Counted from the stretch's first letter, positions 7,801-13,679 are shown. The stretch: 13,679 nt of DNA from Candidatus Bathyarchaeota archaeon (GCA_026015225.1 JAOZGV010000140.1:1-13679), one strand, 5' to 3'. The notes: generated from the letters alone by a model not told the origin. A program made the numbers and translations.

Positions 7801-8264
7801 AATTGGAGAATTCTATTGGTATGAATAAGCCATTAGTATTGAAAATTGACAATAATAAATTAAAAATAATGCCAAATGATTTCATAATTGAGCAAATTCC
7901 CAAGGAAGAATATAGTGTAATCGAAGAAGATGAAATTATTGTTGGCTTGAATACATCAATTACAAATGAATTAAAAATGAGTGGTTTAGCAAGAGACATA
8001 GTTAGACGTATTCAGAATCAAAGAAAGGATGCGGGTTTCAATATATCGGATTGGATTGTAACTTATTACAAAGCATCAAAAATTATTGCTAATGTTTTTA
8101 AAAAACACGGTGATTACATTGCAGCTGAAACATTAACTTCAAAACTTTATGATAGAGCTCCCCCTAAGGGGGCATATGCTGCAAACTATAAGCTTGAGGG
8201 TGAAGAATTAACCATAGGATTAATCATATCAGAAAGAAAAGATTTCAAACTAAAAAATCGATGA
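4899..8264 (+). CDS. ileS: Isoleucyl-tRNA synthetase, divergent HIGH/KMSKS type
   Basis: This 1121-residue class Ia synthetase charges tRNA-Ile with isoleucine in the cytoplasm. The catalytic start reads PMGVHHAWGRTYKD (53-66), where canonical IleRS has HIGH followed by A...KT.KD; the signature here is GVHH (55-58). The KMSKS loop reads EMHKSWGN, keeping K665 and S666. A CP1 editing domain is indicated by VWTTTPWTLTSNVAVAVNP and GTGIVHIAPGCGKEDLE. Zinc-type cysteine pairs are at C227/C230, C441/C444, C529/C532 and C572/C575, followed by the helical anticodon-binding domain. From memory, such HHAWG-type enzymes form a distinct IleRS group seen in several bacteria and archaea. The TTG start at 4899 follows in-frame TGA at 4890 and GAGGAG at 4881-4886 (spacing 12); an adjacent ATT at 4896 would have spacing 9. 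Confidence 0.95.
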   Translation: MYRDINPSPNFPEIERIILDFWKKSNSFEKRMTLNKGNKRWSFIDGPITANNPMGVHHAWGRTYKDLFQRYKAMKSYDLRFQNGFDCQGLWIEVEVEKELKLKTKKDIEKFGIEEFVKLCKIRVLKYAAIQVEQSKRLGYWMYWDDPDTLRYLAKKMKTPQEIITINVSKNKITDTVEKIVGKLGEPNIGGSYFTLSDENNYMIWQVLKKCYKKGWIYKGTDVLPWCFRCSTAISQHEIVTEGYKEITHKAITVKFPLKNRERESLLVWTTTPWTLTSNVAVAVNPEINYVKLIYNEEILYLAEEALKRVIVNDEVRILRRLKGKDMIDWEYHGPYDDLATPKMSGVEKAHKIISWNEVSEIEGTGIVHIAPGCGKEDLELGKKNGLPIVAPLDEFGIFKEEFGWLSGIHVQDSNNQIIENLKKRNLLQNIEDYKHRYPVCWRCGNELVFRLVDEWYISMGRKLNKPIEKVTKKERRKNLRYQIIESAKQVKWLPSYGLQQELDWLENMEDWMISKKRYWGLALPIWECPKCKNFEVIGSKKELKMRAIEGWDSFDGHSPHRPGIDGVKIMCNICGAKASRITDVGNPWLDAGIVAFSTLRYNKDRNYWKLWFPANLICESLPGQFRNWFYSMLAMSTILEEKTSFEVCFGHGLVLGEDGREMHKSWGNAIWFDEAVETIGADVMRWMYNTNRPETNLLFGYGKANEVKKQFFIPLWNIYSFFVTYAKLDRWTPSDSAKKFTLLDKWIISKLQILIKEVTRDLDNYDPYNAAFRIEEFSNDLSTQYIRRSRRRFWKSETDIDKKAAYSTLYTCLFNLIKLLAPFIPFITEEIYQNIVRTIDPYSKESIHHHDWPKPDSHLVDNKLMDNMNIAIKICSLGRSARSKSNIKLRQPLSHATIIADKKILNKLNDLKAIIRNELNVKELILSDKKRDLMEKQFKLKPSQIGSKYGRLFSKIKGAVDEINRKQLENSIGMNKPLVLKIDNNKLKIMPNDFIIEQIPKEEYSVIEEDEIIVGLNTSITNELKMSGLARDIVRRIQNQRKDAGFNISDWIVTYYKASKIIANVFKKHGDYIAAETLTSKLYDRAPPKGAYAANYKLEGEELTIGLIISERKDFKLKNR

Positions 8265-8361
8265 GCCTACTAGTCTAAATACTATGGGTTATTGGAATTA
8301 TTTTTATCACGCGTCCGCATATCATTCTATATAAGAATTGGTTTGGCCTAAAAAAAATATC
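8265..8361 (+). other. ileS to OST3-like intergenic spacer
   Basis: No gene or RNA is recognisable here. A T-rich run (ATTATTTTTAT, near 8297-8307) could terminate ileS. CTATATAAGAA at 8327-8337 is a possible upstream TATA box; the same 11 bases occur at the aminotransferase promoter (12401-12411). Confidence 0.3.
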
Positions 8362-8373
8362 TTAATATATAAG
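8362..8373 (+). promoter_or_regulatory. TATA box of the OST3-like gene
   Basis: TTAATATATAAG, preceded by an A-rich BRE-like stretch, has its centre near 8367. This puts the predicted transcription start at about 8393, exactly at the ATG, so the mRNA would be leaderless. This favours ATG 8393 over the GTG at 8384. Confidence 0.45.
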
Positions 8374-8392
8374 TAAAGTTAATGTGAATAAA

Positions 8393-8857
8393 ATGAGTTC
8401 TAAGATAGGAAAAACCCAAAAATTTTCATGGAAAATGAAAAGATATTTCAGGAATATCAAGTACAAATTTAGATTTTCAACTTTTAATTTTAATCGTTTT
8501 AAACCATCTTTGCCTATAATAGCATCATTAATTATTTGTTTCTCAATTTTCTTGCTAACTGGAGGAGTATATAATATTATTGAGATAATGACGGGGCGAG
8601 CATTACTTCTCTTACCAAGGGCGGAAGGATGGACTTTTATCTATCCGGGAAGTTTACATATGCAGACAATTAACGAGAGCCTCGTTGCAGCTTTTCTTTA
8701 TCTATTATGCATCGTTGGATTTTTCTTATTATTAAAGGGTATAAAACTTGCATATAAACCTCGACAAGCTTATCTTACATTGACATTTGGCTTTATACTT
8801 CTCTTATTGATAACTTATTATTCAACTTCTTTACTTGAAAGCAAAATTGGAGGATAA
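8393..8857 (+). CDS. Three-helix membrane protein resembling the OST3/OST6 membrane core
   Basis: This is a 154-residue protein that I cannot assign with certainty. The N-terminus (1-37) is strongly basic, hence cytoplasmic. Helices lie at about 40-63, 97-117 and 126-148. An outside loop ends with YPGSLHMQTINES (84-96), a basic inside loop (KLAYKPRQ) links helices 2 and 3, and a short outside tail reads ESKIGG. This order matches helices 2-4 of eukaryotic OST3/OST6 (TUSC3/MAGT1): a TG/SG-ended helix, an outer loop with a [YI].GS..Q...ES-like motif, a helix, a basic turn, a helix, and a lysine/glycine tail. The luminal thioredoxin domain and first helix are absent. If correct it would be an accessory subunit for AglB. 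ATG 8393 is preferred over GTG 8384. It converges on carS with 11 bases between. Confidence 0.55.
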   Translation: MSSKIGKTQKFSWKMKRYFRNIKYKFRFSTFNFNRFKPSLPIIASLIICFSIFLLTGGVYNIIEIMTGRALLLLPRAEGWTFIYPGSLHMQTINESLVAAFLYLLCIVGFFLLLKGIKLAYKPRQAYLTLTFGFILLLLITYYSTSLLESKIGG

Positions 8858-8868
8858 CCCCTATAGCA

Positions 8869-9375
8869 TTACCAGAATTGTTTTTTAAGTTTTAATAAAT
8901 ATGCCATTGCGTTTGATGCAATATGTATTGGCGGTGTTATCAATAACATAAATGCTACTATACTAAAATTAAACCGATATATTGGATAAGTTAGAATTAA
9001 TGCGCCAATAACAAAATCCAACTGATCTACCAAGGGTAATGGTGAACCGGAGCCTATTTTCAATCTTCGTTTAATAAATGATCCAAATAAATCTCCAAGC
9101 ATGGAACCCAGAGAAGCTAGAATCCCTAAAAAAATTAACTCTTTCATTAAGATTAATTCTCCTATAATTGAGGCGACTATACCAAATGTCAAACCACAAA
9201 TAAATCCTTTAATAGTTTTATTTCTTCCAAATATTCTCTTCCCATCTATGAAATATTTTCCAAAGTCCAAAGATCTTCCTCCGCCAAATAAAACAGGGAT
9301 TGCGTTTGCTATATATGATGGAGCAATTAAATATACCAGATAATAAATATCATTATAATTCAACGCTAGTAACAA
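8869..9375 (-). CDS. carS: CDP-archaeol synthase
   Basis: This 168-residue multi-spanning membrane enzyme uses CTP to activate digeranylgeranylglyceryl phosphate to the CDP-lipid from which archaeal polar membrane lipids are made. The CarS (DUF46) signatures are complete: YIANA.P (21-27), FGGGRSLDFGK (30-40), DGKRIFGRNKT (44-54), GDLFGSFIKRRL (94-105) and PLVDQLDF (114-121). Four to five hydrophobic helices and the length match the family. The start is TTG, three bases after an in-frame TGA, and an AGGA lies upstream. It follows radB on the same strand after only 21 bases, so the two are probably cotranscribed. A T-rich stretch within its 3' end (plus strand 8880-8897) could also terminate the convergent OST3-like gene. 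Confidence 0.93.
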   Translation of the reverse strand: MLLALNYNDIYYLVYLIAPSYIANAIPVLFGGGRSLDFGKYFIDGKRIFGRNKTIKGFICGLTFGIVASIIGELILMKELIFLGILASLGSMLGDLFGSFIKRRLKIGSGSPLPLVDQLDFVIGALILTYPIYRFNFSIVAFMLLITPPIHIASNAMAYLLKLKKQFW

Positions 9376-9396
9376 TTTTCATTACTTCCTTTAAAT

Positions 9397-10104
9397 TTAG
9401 TGATTGACATCATTTATATTTTTGAATCCATTATGAGCAATAGCTAATGTACAAATTTCTTTTTTTTCTACATCTGTTAAATAACGTTCGATAATTGCTC
9501 TCTTTATGCTTAATTTTGGAGTTGACTGAAGATTTATAATTACTTTACACCAATATGAGAGAATTCTATATGCAACAGGTTCAATTCTCCATTTTTCTCC
9601 ATTAAAAGTAGAATGTATTTGACTAGTAATTAATATTGACAATTCATGATTAATTGATAATTCAGATAAATATGCTAATTGGCGGTTTAACTCTCTATTT
9701 AATAAATATGTATTTTCTATAGCTCCAAGCGATACCCTATATAATGAGGAAATACTATCCAAAACTATCAAACGCACTTTATTTGTGATGTAACTTTCAA
9801 GGTCTTCAATTATTTTTGATTGCTCATCAAAATCTTCAGGCGTTAAAATCATTAATTTATTTGACACATCATCTTGAGAATTAATTATTTGTAAGAGCCG
9901 TTTCAACGAGAAAGTATGATCAGTGTCAATGAATAAAACTTTGGCATTTTTTTTAGCAGCCACAACGGAACATTGAGTAGCTAATGTGGTCTTACCTACA
10001 GCTGCCGCACCATATATTAAACTTAGATTTTTAATCGGAAATCCACCTTTCAATATTTTATCTAAACACGAGCATCCACTACTAATGTAATCAATTTTCT
10101 TCAT
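9397..10104 (-). CDS. radB: DNA repair and recombination protein RadB
   Basis: This encodes a 235-residue RecA/RadA-family ATPase lacking the N-terminal helix-hairpin-helix domain, which with the short length points to RadB, a euryarchaeal RadA paralogue thought to act as a recombination mediator. The protein opens with ISSGCSCLDKILKGGFP, the standard RadA/RadB lead-in. Walker A is GAAAVGKTT (32-40) and Walker B is LIVLD (112-116), followed by SISSLYR. ILITSQIHSTF (157-167) fits the L1-region strand with its conserved Q. The start is ATG (10102-10104), with GTGAT as a weak ribosome-binding sequence upstream. It is the first gene of a radB-carS unit and is divergent from the Clp1-like kinase, sharing a 98-base promoter region. 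Confidence 0.92.
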   Translation of the reverse strand: MKKIDYISSGCSCLDKILKGGFPIKNLSLIYGAAAVGKTTLATQCSVVAAKKNAKVLFIDTDHTFSLKRLLQIINSQDDVSNKLMILTPEDFDEQSKIIEDLESYITNKVRLIVLDSISSLYRVSLGAIENTYLLNRELNRQLAYLSELSINHELSILITSQIHSTFNGEKWRIEPVAYRILSYWCKVIINLQSTPKLSIKRAIIERYLTDVEKKEICTLAIAHNGFKNINDVNH

Positions 10105-10138
10105 TAAGTAATCACATTACCCATCAAATGATCAATAT

Positions 10139-10159
10139 TAATGAGTTTTTAATTCATTA
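10139..10159 (-). promoter_or_regulatory. Inverted repeat flanking the probable radB TATA element
   Basis: TAATGA (10139-10144) and TCATTA (10154-10159) form a 6-bp inverted repeat with a 9-base spacer. Read on the minus strand the spacer includes ATTAAAAAC, a TATA-like element predicting a radB start near 10124, about 20 bases before its ATG. It could be an operator over the promoter, but a repeat this short may arise by chance in AT-rich DNA. Confidence 0.3.
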
Positions 10160-10162
10160 GTC

Positions 10163-10178
10163 CTATTTATTTAAAATA
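10163..10178 (+). promoter_or_regulatory. TATA region of the Clp1-like kinase gene
   Basis: CTATTTATTTAAAATA is AT-rich and TATA-like. It predicts a transcription start around 10193-10198, so the leader before TTG 10203 would be five to ten bases, possibly including the GGTGG at 10194-10198. Confidence 0.4.
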
Positions 10179-10202
10179 ATAAAAAAATTGCAAGGTGGAA
10201 TT

Positions 10203-11270
10203 TTGAAGATAGAAGCTAAAAAGAGTGAGACAATTCTGCTAGTCGGGTCTGCTTCAATATATTTATCTTCAGGAAAGGCAAGTGTTTTCGAATCAAATTT
10301 ACAGGAAAAAAAAATGATTGTGGTGAAAAAAGAGAAACAAATTGCAATAAAATTGAGTGAGGATTCTTCTTTCTTTTTAAAATTAGGTCCAAGTTCTAGC
10401 TACAGAATAATTCAAGGAGATCCTTTTCCTATCCTATGGAAGAAGGTAATAAATGAGATTATAGAACAGAGACGAAAAAAAATTTTAATATTAGGGGGAA
10501 CCGATGCTGGTAAAAGTACCTTTTGTGTTTTATTAGCAAATTCTATTTTAAAGTTTGGAATTCAATCTGCAATAATAGACGCAGATATTGGACAATCGGA
10601 CCTCGGACCGCCAACAACTTTGGGATTAGGTCTTATTAGAAATTATATTGAGGACCTTTCACACACAGAAATCATTAGTTTAATTTTTGTAGGTCAAATT
10701 ACACCAAGCCATGACTTTGAAAAAGTCATACTTGGAATAAAGAGACTTTTAGAAAGAGCTAATACTTTTAACTCTTCGTTATTCACAATCATAAATACAG
10801 ATGGCTGGATAAAAGACATTGAAGCTAAAATCTACAAAAAAAAATTGATCGAAGAGATCTCACCTGAATTAATAGTCTGCATTGGAAAGAAAAATGATTT
10901 TGTAGGATTGTATAATAAAAATAAAAATTTTGTCCAATTAGATTCTTCCAGATATGTTAAGAAAAGAAGTAAAGGAGAAAGAAAAAAATTAAGAGAGTAC
11001 GGATATCGAAATTATCTTAATAATGCCACTTTAAAGCAATTTAATTTGAATAGAATTGGTTTAAAAGAACAAGTAGATATCTTTGTAGACAGAAATAAGA
11101 TTGTGGGCTTGGTAGATCGAGAAGATTTCTTAGTCGGGATAGGTATTCTAAAGGAATTCGATAAGGAAAAAAGGGTAATAAAAGTTTTTACTCCTGTAGA
11201 GAGGATCGATGAATTACAAAAGATCGACATTGGTTTTATAAAAATTTCAGAGTATGGTGAAGAGCTTTGA
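10203..11270 (+). CDS. Clp1/Grc3-type polynucleotide 5'-hydroxyl kinase
   Basis: This 355-residue protein belongs to the Clp1/Grc3/Nol9 family, which transfers phosphate from ATP to the 5'-hydroxyl of RNA (and often DNA) ends and in archaea is linked to tRNA and RNA processing. An N-terminal beta-rich domain (about 1-70) precedes the P-loop domain. Walker A is GGTDAGKST (98-106), Walker B-type DADIGQSDLGPPT is at 126-138, and NTDGW (198-202) is the clasp-like family motif. A C-terminal beta domain follows. Length fits archaeal homologues. The start is TTG at 10203, preceded by GGTGG at 10194-10198. An upstream in-frame TTG at 10188 would place that site inside the gene and is less likely. It is divergent from radB. 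The exact cellular substrate cannot be told from sequence. Confidence 0.9.
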   Translation: MKIEAKKSETILLVGSASIYLSSGKASVFESNLQEKKMIVVKKEKQIAIKLSEDSSFFLKLGPSSSYRIIQGDPFPILWKKVINEIIEQRRKKILILGGTDAGKSTFCVLLANSILKFGIQSAIIDADIGQSDLGPPTTLGLGLIRNYIEDLSHTEIISLIFVGQITPSHDFEKVILGIKRLLERANTFNSSLFTIINTDGWIKDIEAKIYKKKLIEEISPELIVCIGKKNDFVGLYNKNKNFVQLDSSRYVKKRSKGERKKLREYGYRNYLNNATLKQFNLNRIGLKEQVDIFVDRNKIVGLVDREDFLVGIGILKEFDKEKRVIKVFTPVERIDELQKIDIGFIKISEYGEEL

Positions 11271-11304
11271 TTGATTTGGAATATGGACGCGCGCGCTTTT
11301 GGCC

Positions 11305-11316
11305 AATTTTAATAAG
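11305..11316 (+). promoter_or_regulatory. TATA-like element of the cyclodeaminase-family gene
   Basis: AATTTTAATAAG lies 34-45 bases before the start codon and predicts a transcription start near 11336, giving a leader of about 14 bases that includes the ribosome-binding site AGGAG at 11339-11343. Confidence 0.35.
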
Positions 11317-11320
11317 TGTA

Positions 11321-11339
11321 TATGAAAATAAATTTCATA
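11321..11339 (+). promoter_or_regulatory. 7-bp perfect palindrome over the predicted start of transcription
   Basis: TATGAAA (11321-11327) and TTTCATA (11333-11339) are exact inverted repeats with a 5-base spacer. The site lies between the TATA-like element and the ribosome-binding site of the next gene, where a repressor would block initiation. It is a candidate operator; no regulator is identifiable in the window. Confidence 0.4.
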
Positions 11340-11349
11340 GGAGATTCTT

Positions 11350-12333
11350 TTGAGTATTTTATTAATAAAAAGGGATGAGATTTCTTCACTGATAACTATG
11401 GAGGAAACTATAGAATCTGTTGAAGAAATAATGAGAGAAAAAGAATTTGGAAGAGCTCAGATGCCTCCAAAGACGTATCTATATTTTAATGAATATAATG
11501 GTGATCTCAGAGTGATGCCATCATACATTAAAAAAAGCATATCTGCTGTCAAGATAGTAAATGTTCATCCAAATAACAAAAATTTTGGTCTCCCAACAGT
11601 AATGGCAATCATAGTGCTTATAGAACCAAAAACCGGAAAACCAATTGCAATAATGGATGGGACTAGAGTTACCTATCTTAGGACTGGGGCTGCTGGCGGT
11701 ATAGCAATTAAGTATCTAGGCAGAGAAGGTTCAGAAACCATAGGATTAATAGGAGCTGGAGTTCAGGCGTTCTCGCAGATTATTGCAGCTAATTGTGTTT
11801 TAAAAATTAATGAAATATCTGTCTTTGATATAGATAAGGGTGTAAAAAATAAATTTATTCAAATAATGGAGAGAAAGTATCCTACCATTAAAATTTCTTC
11901 AGCATGCAATATTGAAGAAGCCATTAAGAATAAAGATATTTTAATAACTGTAACCCCATCAAGAGTGCCGATAGTGAAGAATAAATGGATTGATGAGGGT
12001 GTTCATATCAACGCAATTGGTGCTGATGCGCCAGGTAAACAAGAACTTGATCCTCTAATTTTAAAGAGAGCGAGAATAATTGTCGACGATTTACAACAAG
12101 CGTCTCATAGTGGTGAAGTTAATGTTCCATTAAAAAATGGAATATTATCAAAAAACGATATATATGCTGAATTAGGGGAGATAATATCAGGAAAAAAGAT
12201 CGGTAGAGATTCAAATAAACAAATCACTCTTTTTGATTCGACTGGTTTGGCTATTCAAGATGCAGCTGTAGCTAAAGCAATTTATAAAAAGGCAATAAAA
12301 AAAAATTTGGGGATTAAAATAGATTTATTATGA
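11350..12333 (+). CDS. Ornithine cyclodeaminase / alanine dehydrogenase family protein
   Basis: This 327-residue NAD(P)-binding enzyme belongs to the ornithine cyclodeaminase/mu-crystallin family. The N-terminal substrate domain shows MPPKTYLYF, DLRVMPSYI, K68 in AVKIVNVHP (the usual catalytic or substrate lysine) and IMDGTRVTYLRTGAA (101-115). The Rossmann fold has GLIGAGVQA (132-140) with D160 ending the second strand. The C-terminus carries NAIGADAPGKQELD and DSTGLAIQDAA, both family-typical. Members include ornithine cyclodeaminase, the archaeal alanine dehydrogenase and ketimine or pyrroline reductases, and the sequence alone does not choose between them. Start TTG 11350 has AGGAG at 11339-11343 and an in-frame TAG just upstream. 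An aminotransferase gene follows on the same strand after 106 bases, so both may serve amino-acid nitrogen metabolism. Confidence 0.9.
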   Translation: MSILLIKRDEISSLITMEETIESVEEIMREKEFGRAQMPPKTYLYFNEYNGDLRVMPSYIKKSISAVKIVNVHPNNKNFGLPTVMAIIVLIEPKTGKPIAIMDGTRVTYLRTGAAGGIAIKYLGREGSETIGLIGAGVQAFSQIIAANCVLKINEISVFDIDKGVKNKFIQIMERKYPTIKISSACNIEEAIKNKDILITVTPSRVPIVKNKWIDEGVHINAIGADAPGKQELDPLILKRARIIVDDLQQASHSGEVNVPLKNGILSKNDIYAELGEIISGKKIGRDSNKQITLFDSTGLAIQDAAVAKAIYKKAIKKNLGIKIDLL

Positions 12334-12367
12334 ATTTTGCATCCTTAAAGTTTATATTCTTGATAAT

Positions 12368-12397
12368 TACGCTTTTCTAAAGCGTAGTTTATTTTCT
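12368..12397 (+). terminator. Hairpin plus T-rich tract after the cyclodeaminase-family gene
   Basis: An 8-bp perfect stem, TACGCTTT (12368-12375) with AAAGCGTA (12379-12386), has a 3-base loop and is followed by GTTTATTTTCTT. It lies between the stop codon at 12333 and the next TATA box at 12401, so it probably terminates transcription. An operator role for the aminotransferase promoter is an alternative. Confidence 0.6.
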
Positions 12398-12400
12398 TAC

Positions 12401-12409
12401 CTATATAAG
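12401..12409 (+). promoter_or_regulatory. TATA box of the aminotransferase gene
   Basis: CTATATAAG is a strong archaeal TATA-like sequence. Its centre near 12405 predicts transcription from about 12431, nine bases before the ATG at 12440, so the GGAG at 12423-12426 would fall outside the mRNA and the transcript would be nearly leaderless. Confidence 0.5.
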
Positions 12410-12439
12410 AAATGAATCCCATGGAGCTAATAATGTAAA

Positions 12440-13618
12440 ATGAGTTCTAAGTTAATATTTGCTGATAGAATGTCAAGAGTTGGAACAGAAACTGCATTTG
12501 AAGTAGTTGCGATGGCTAAGGAGATGGAAAAAAAAGGGGTCGATATTGTTCATCTTGAAATTGGTGAACCAGATTTTGATACCCCAAATCACATAAAAAA
12601 TGAAGCAGTTAAAGCTCTAAAAGAAGGATTTACGCATTATACTGCCGCTCCTGGAATCCAAGAGCTGAGAGAGTCAATTGCATCACACCTGGAAGAGAAA
12701 TTTGGTGCTGACATAAATCCAAATAATGAAGTTCTTGTAATGCCAGGTGCAAAACCAGGACTTTTCACTGGAATACTCTCAATAATCGATCCTGGTGATG
12801 AAGTTATTATGCAAAATCCTTCTTTCCCAATTTATGAGTCAGTTGTTCGCCTTGTCAATGGAAAACCAATTCCAATACAACTTAGAGAAGAGAATGATTT
12901 CAGATTGAATCCCGAAGATGTCAGAAGAGAAATTTCCGAAAAGACAAAAATGATAATACTCAACTCACCACATAATCCTTGCGGTTCAAGTCTTCTTAAG
13001 AAAGAAGTTAAAGAGTTAGCGGAAATAGCCAGAGAAAATGATTTGTGGATTATGTCAGACGAAATATACTCCGATATTATTTATGATGAAGAACATCATA
13101 GTATGCTATCAGAACCAGAAATGAAAGAGAGAACGATATTGATTCATGGATTCTCAAAGTCATATGCAATGACAGGTTGGAGACTTGGATATGCTATAGG
13201 AAATCCCGAAATAATTTCTCGCATGACAAAACTTCAAATAAATATTAATTCTTGTGCAACAGCCTTTATTCAGAAAGCTGCAATTAAAGCATTAAATGGA
13301 CCTCAAGATTGTGTAGTTGAGATGGTCGGAGAATATAAGAGAAGAAGGGATGCAATAGTAAAAGGTTTAAACAGAATAGAGGGATTTGATTGCAAGACGC
13401 CTACAGGCGCATTTTATGTATTTCCAAACATCAAAAAATTGGGCATGAAATCAAGAGATCTAATGCAATATCTTTTAAACGACGCTCATGTAGCGGCTTT
13501 ACACGGAGATGCTTTTGGCATTTATGGTACAGGATATATGAGGTTCTCTTACGCGACAAGTCTTGAAAATATCATTGAAGGTATTGAAAGAGTAAAAAAA
13601 ACTGTTGAAAAAATTTAG
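12440..13618 (+). CDS. Class I PLP-dependent aminotransferase (aspartate aminotransferase-like)
   Basis: This 392-residue fold-type I aminotransferase belongs to the class I/II group that includes archaeal aspartate aminotransferases. PLP-site residues are visible: N179 in NSPHNPCG, D207 and Y210 in SDEIYSD, the Schiff-base lysine K240 in HGFSKSYAMTGWRLGY, and R368 in YMRFSYA, which binds the substrate alpha-carboxylate. The N-terminal IGEPDFDTP and HYTAAPGIQELRE are typical of the subgroup. Length is normal and the gene is intact. The amino donor is uncertain: aspartate is the usual annotation, but alanine, aromatic or other substrates are possible. The ATG follows a strong TATA box with almost no leader. 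The cyclodeaminase/alanine dehydrogenase-family gene upstream may act in the same pathway. Confidence 0.92.
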   Translation: MSSKLIFADRMSRVGTETAFEVVAMAKEMEKKGVDIVHLEIGEPDFDTPNHIKNEAVKALKEGFTHYTAAPGIQELRESIASHLEEKFGADINPNNEVLVMPGAKPGLFTGILSIIDPGDEVIMQNPSFPIYESVVRLVNGKPIPIQLREENDFRLNPEDVRREISEKTKMIILNSPHNPCGSSLLKKEVKELAEIARENDLWIMSDEIYSDIIYDEEHHSMLSEPEMKERTILIHGFSKSYAMTGWRLGYAIGNPEIISRMTKLQININSCATAFIQKAAIKALNGPQDCVVEMVGEYKRRRDAIVKGLNRIEGFDCKTPTGAFYVFPNIKKLGMKSRDLMQYLLNDAHVAALHGDAFGIYGTGYMRFSYATSLENIIEGIERVKKTVEKI

Positions 13619-13630
13619 CATCTCTAGTGC

Positions 13631-13642
13631 CCTATATATTAT
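13631..13642 (+). promoter_or_regulatory. Possible TATA box for a gene beyond the window
   Basis: CCTATATATTAT follows the aminotransferase stop by 13 bases and predicts a transcription start near 13662. No start codon with a convincing frame is visible before the window ends, so the downstream gene cannot be named. No clear terminator is seen in this 61-base tail. Confidence 0.3.
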
Positions 13643-13679
13643 GGATTAGACAAAAATTGAATATAGAAGAGTCTATAAA

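Noticed and set aside
10188..10202. TTG 10188 as the start of the Clp1-like kinase
   Set aside because: The GGTGG ribosome-binding sequence would then be inside the gene, and the predicted transcription start lies downstream of it.
1..13679. CRISPR array, insertion sequence, tRNA or rRNA gene
   Set aside because: No regularly spaced repeats, transposase-like frame, T-loop consensus in the spacers or rRNA-like sequence was seen by eye on either strand.

Overview
This is a low-GC archaeal window, most likely from a euryarchaeote. The evidence is a run of archaeal/eukaryote-type information-processing genes (GINS, L44e, S27e, aIF2 alpha, Nop10), an archaeal oligosaccharyltransferase AglB, the ether-lipid enzyme CarS, the euryarchaeal RecA paralogue RadB, and TATA-type promoters with short leaders. 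I cannot fix the lineage below that. Start-codon use is striking: six genes appear to start with TTG, and aIF2 alpha has no ATG, GTG or TTG start that would leave a complete protein.

Layout. Positions 1-287 hold the 3' end of a GINS replication gene, followed by a small hairpin and a promoter. Positions 383-1809 form a tight translation/ribosome-biogenesis operon (rpl44e, rps27e, aIF2 alpha, nop10) with 4-base overlaps. It ends at a long AT-rich hairpin shared with the convergent aglB gene (1909-4647, minus strand). A roughly 250-base divergent promoter region separates aglB from a large, divergent-type isoleucyl-tRNA synthetase gene (4899-8264) and carries a possible 14-codon leader ORF. Next comes a small three-helix membrane protein (8393-8857) whose topology and loop motif resemble the membrane core of the eukaryotic OST3/OST6 oligosaccharyltransferase subunit. 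Convergent to it is a minus-strand radB-carS operon (10104 to 8869). Divergent from radB is a Clp1/Grc3-type RNA 5'-kinase (10203-11270), then an ornithine cyclodeaminase/alanine dehydrogenase family gene (11350-12333) and a class I aminotransferase (12440-13618), each with its own promoter.

How the genes fit together. Most are housekeeping genes for replication, translation, RNA processing, lipid synthesis and amino-acid metabolism. The most interesting possibility is a two-part N-glycosylation machine: catalytic AglB, with two added Ig-like domains, plus a thioredoxin-less OST3/6-like subunit encoded about 3.7 kb away. The second is the apparent AUU initiation codon on a translation initiation factor gene, which recalls the autoregulated AUU start of bacterial infC. 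Both are inferences from sequence reading and memory of the families; no search was run.
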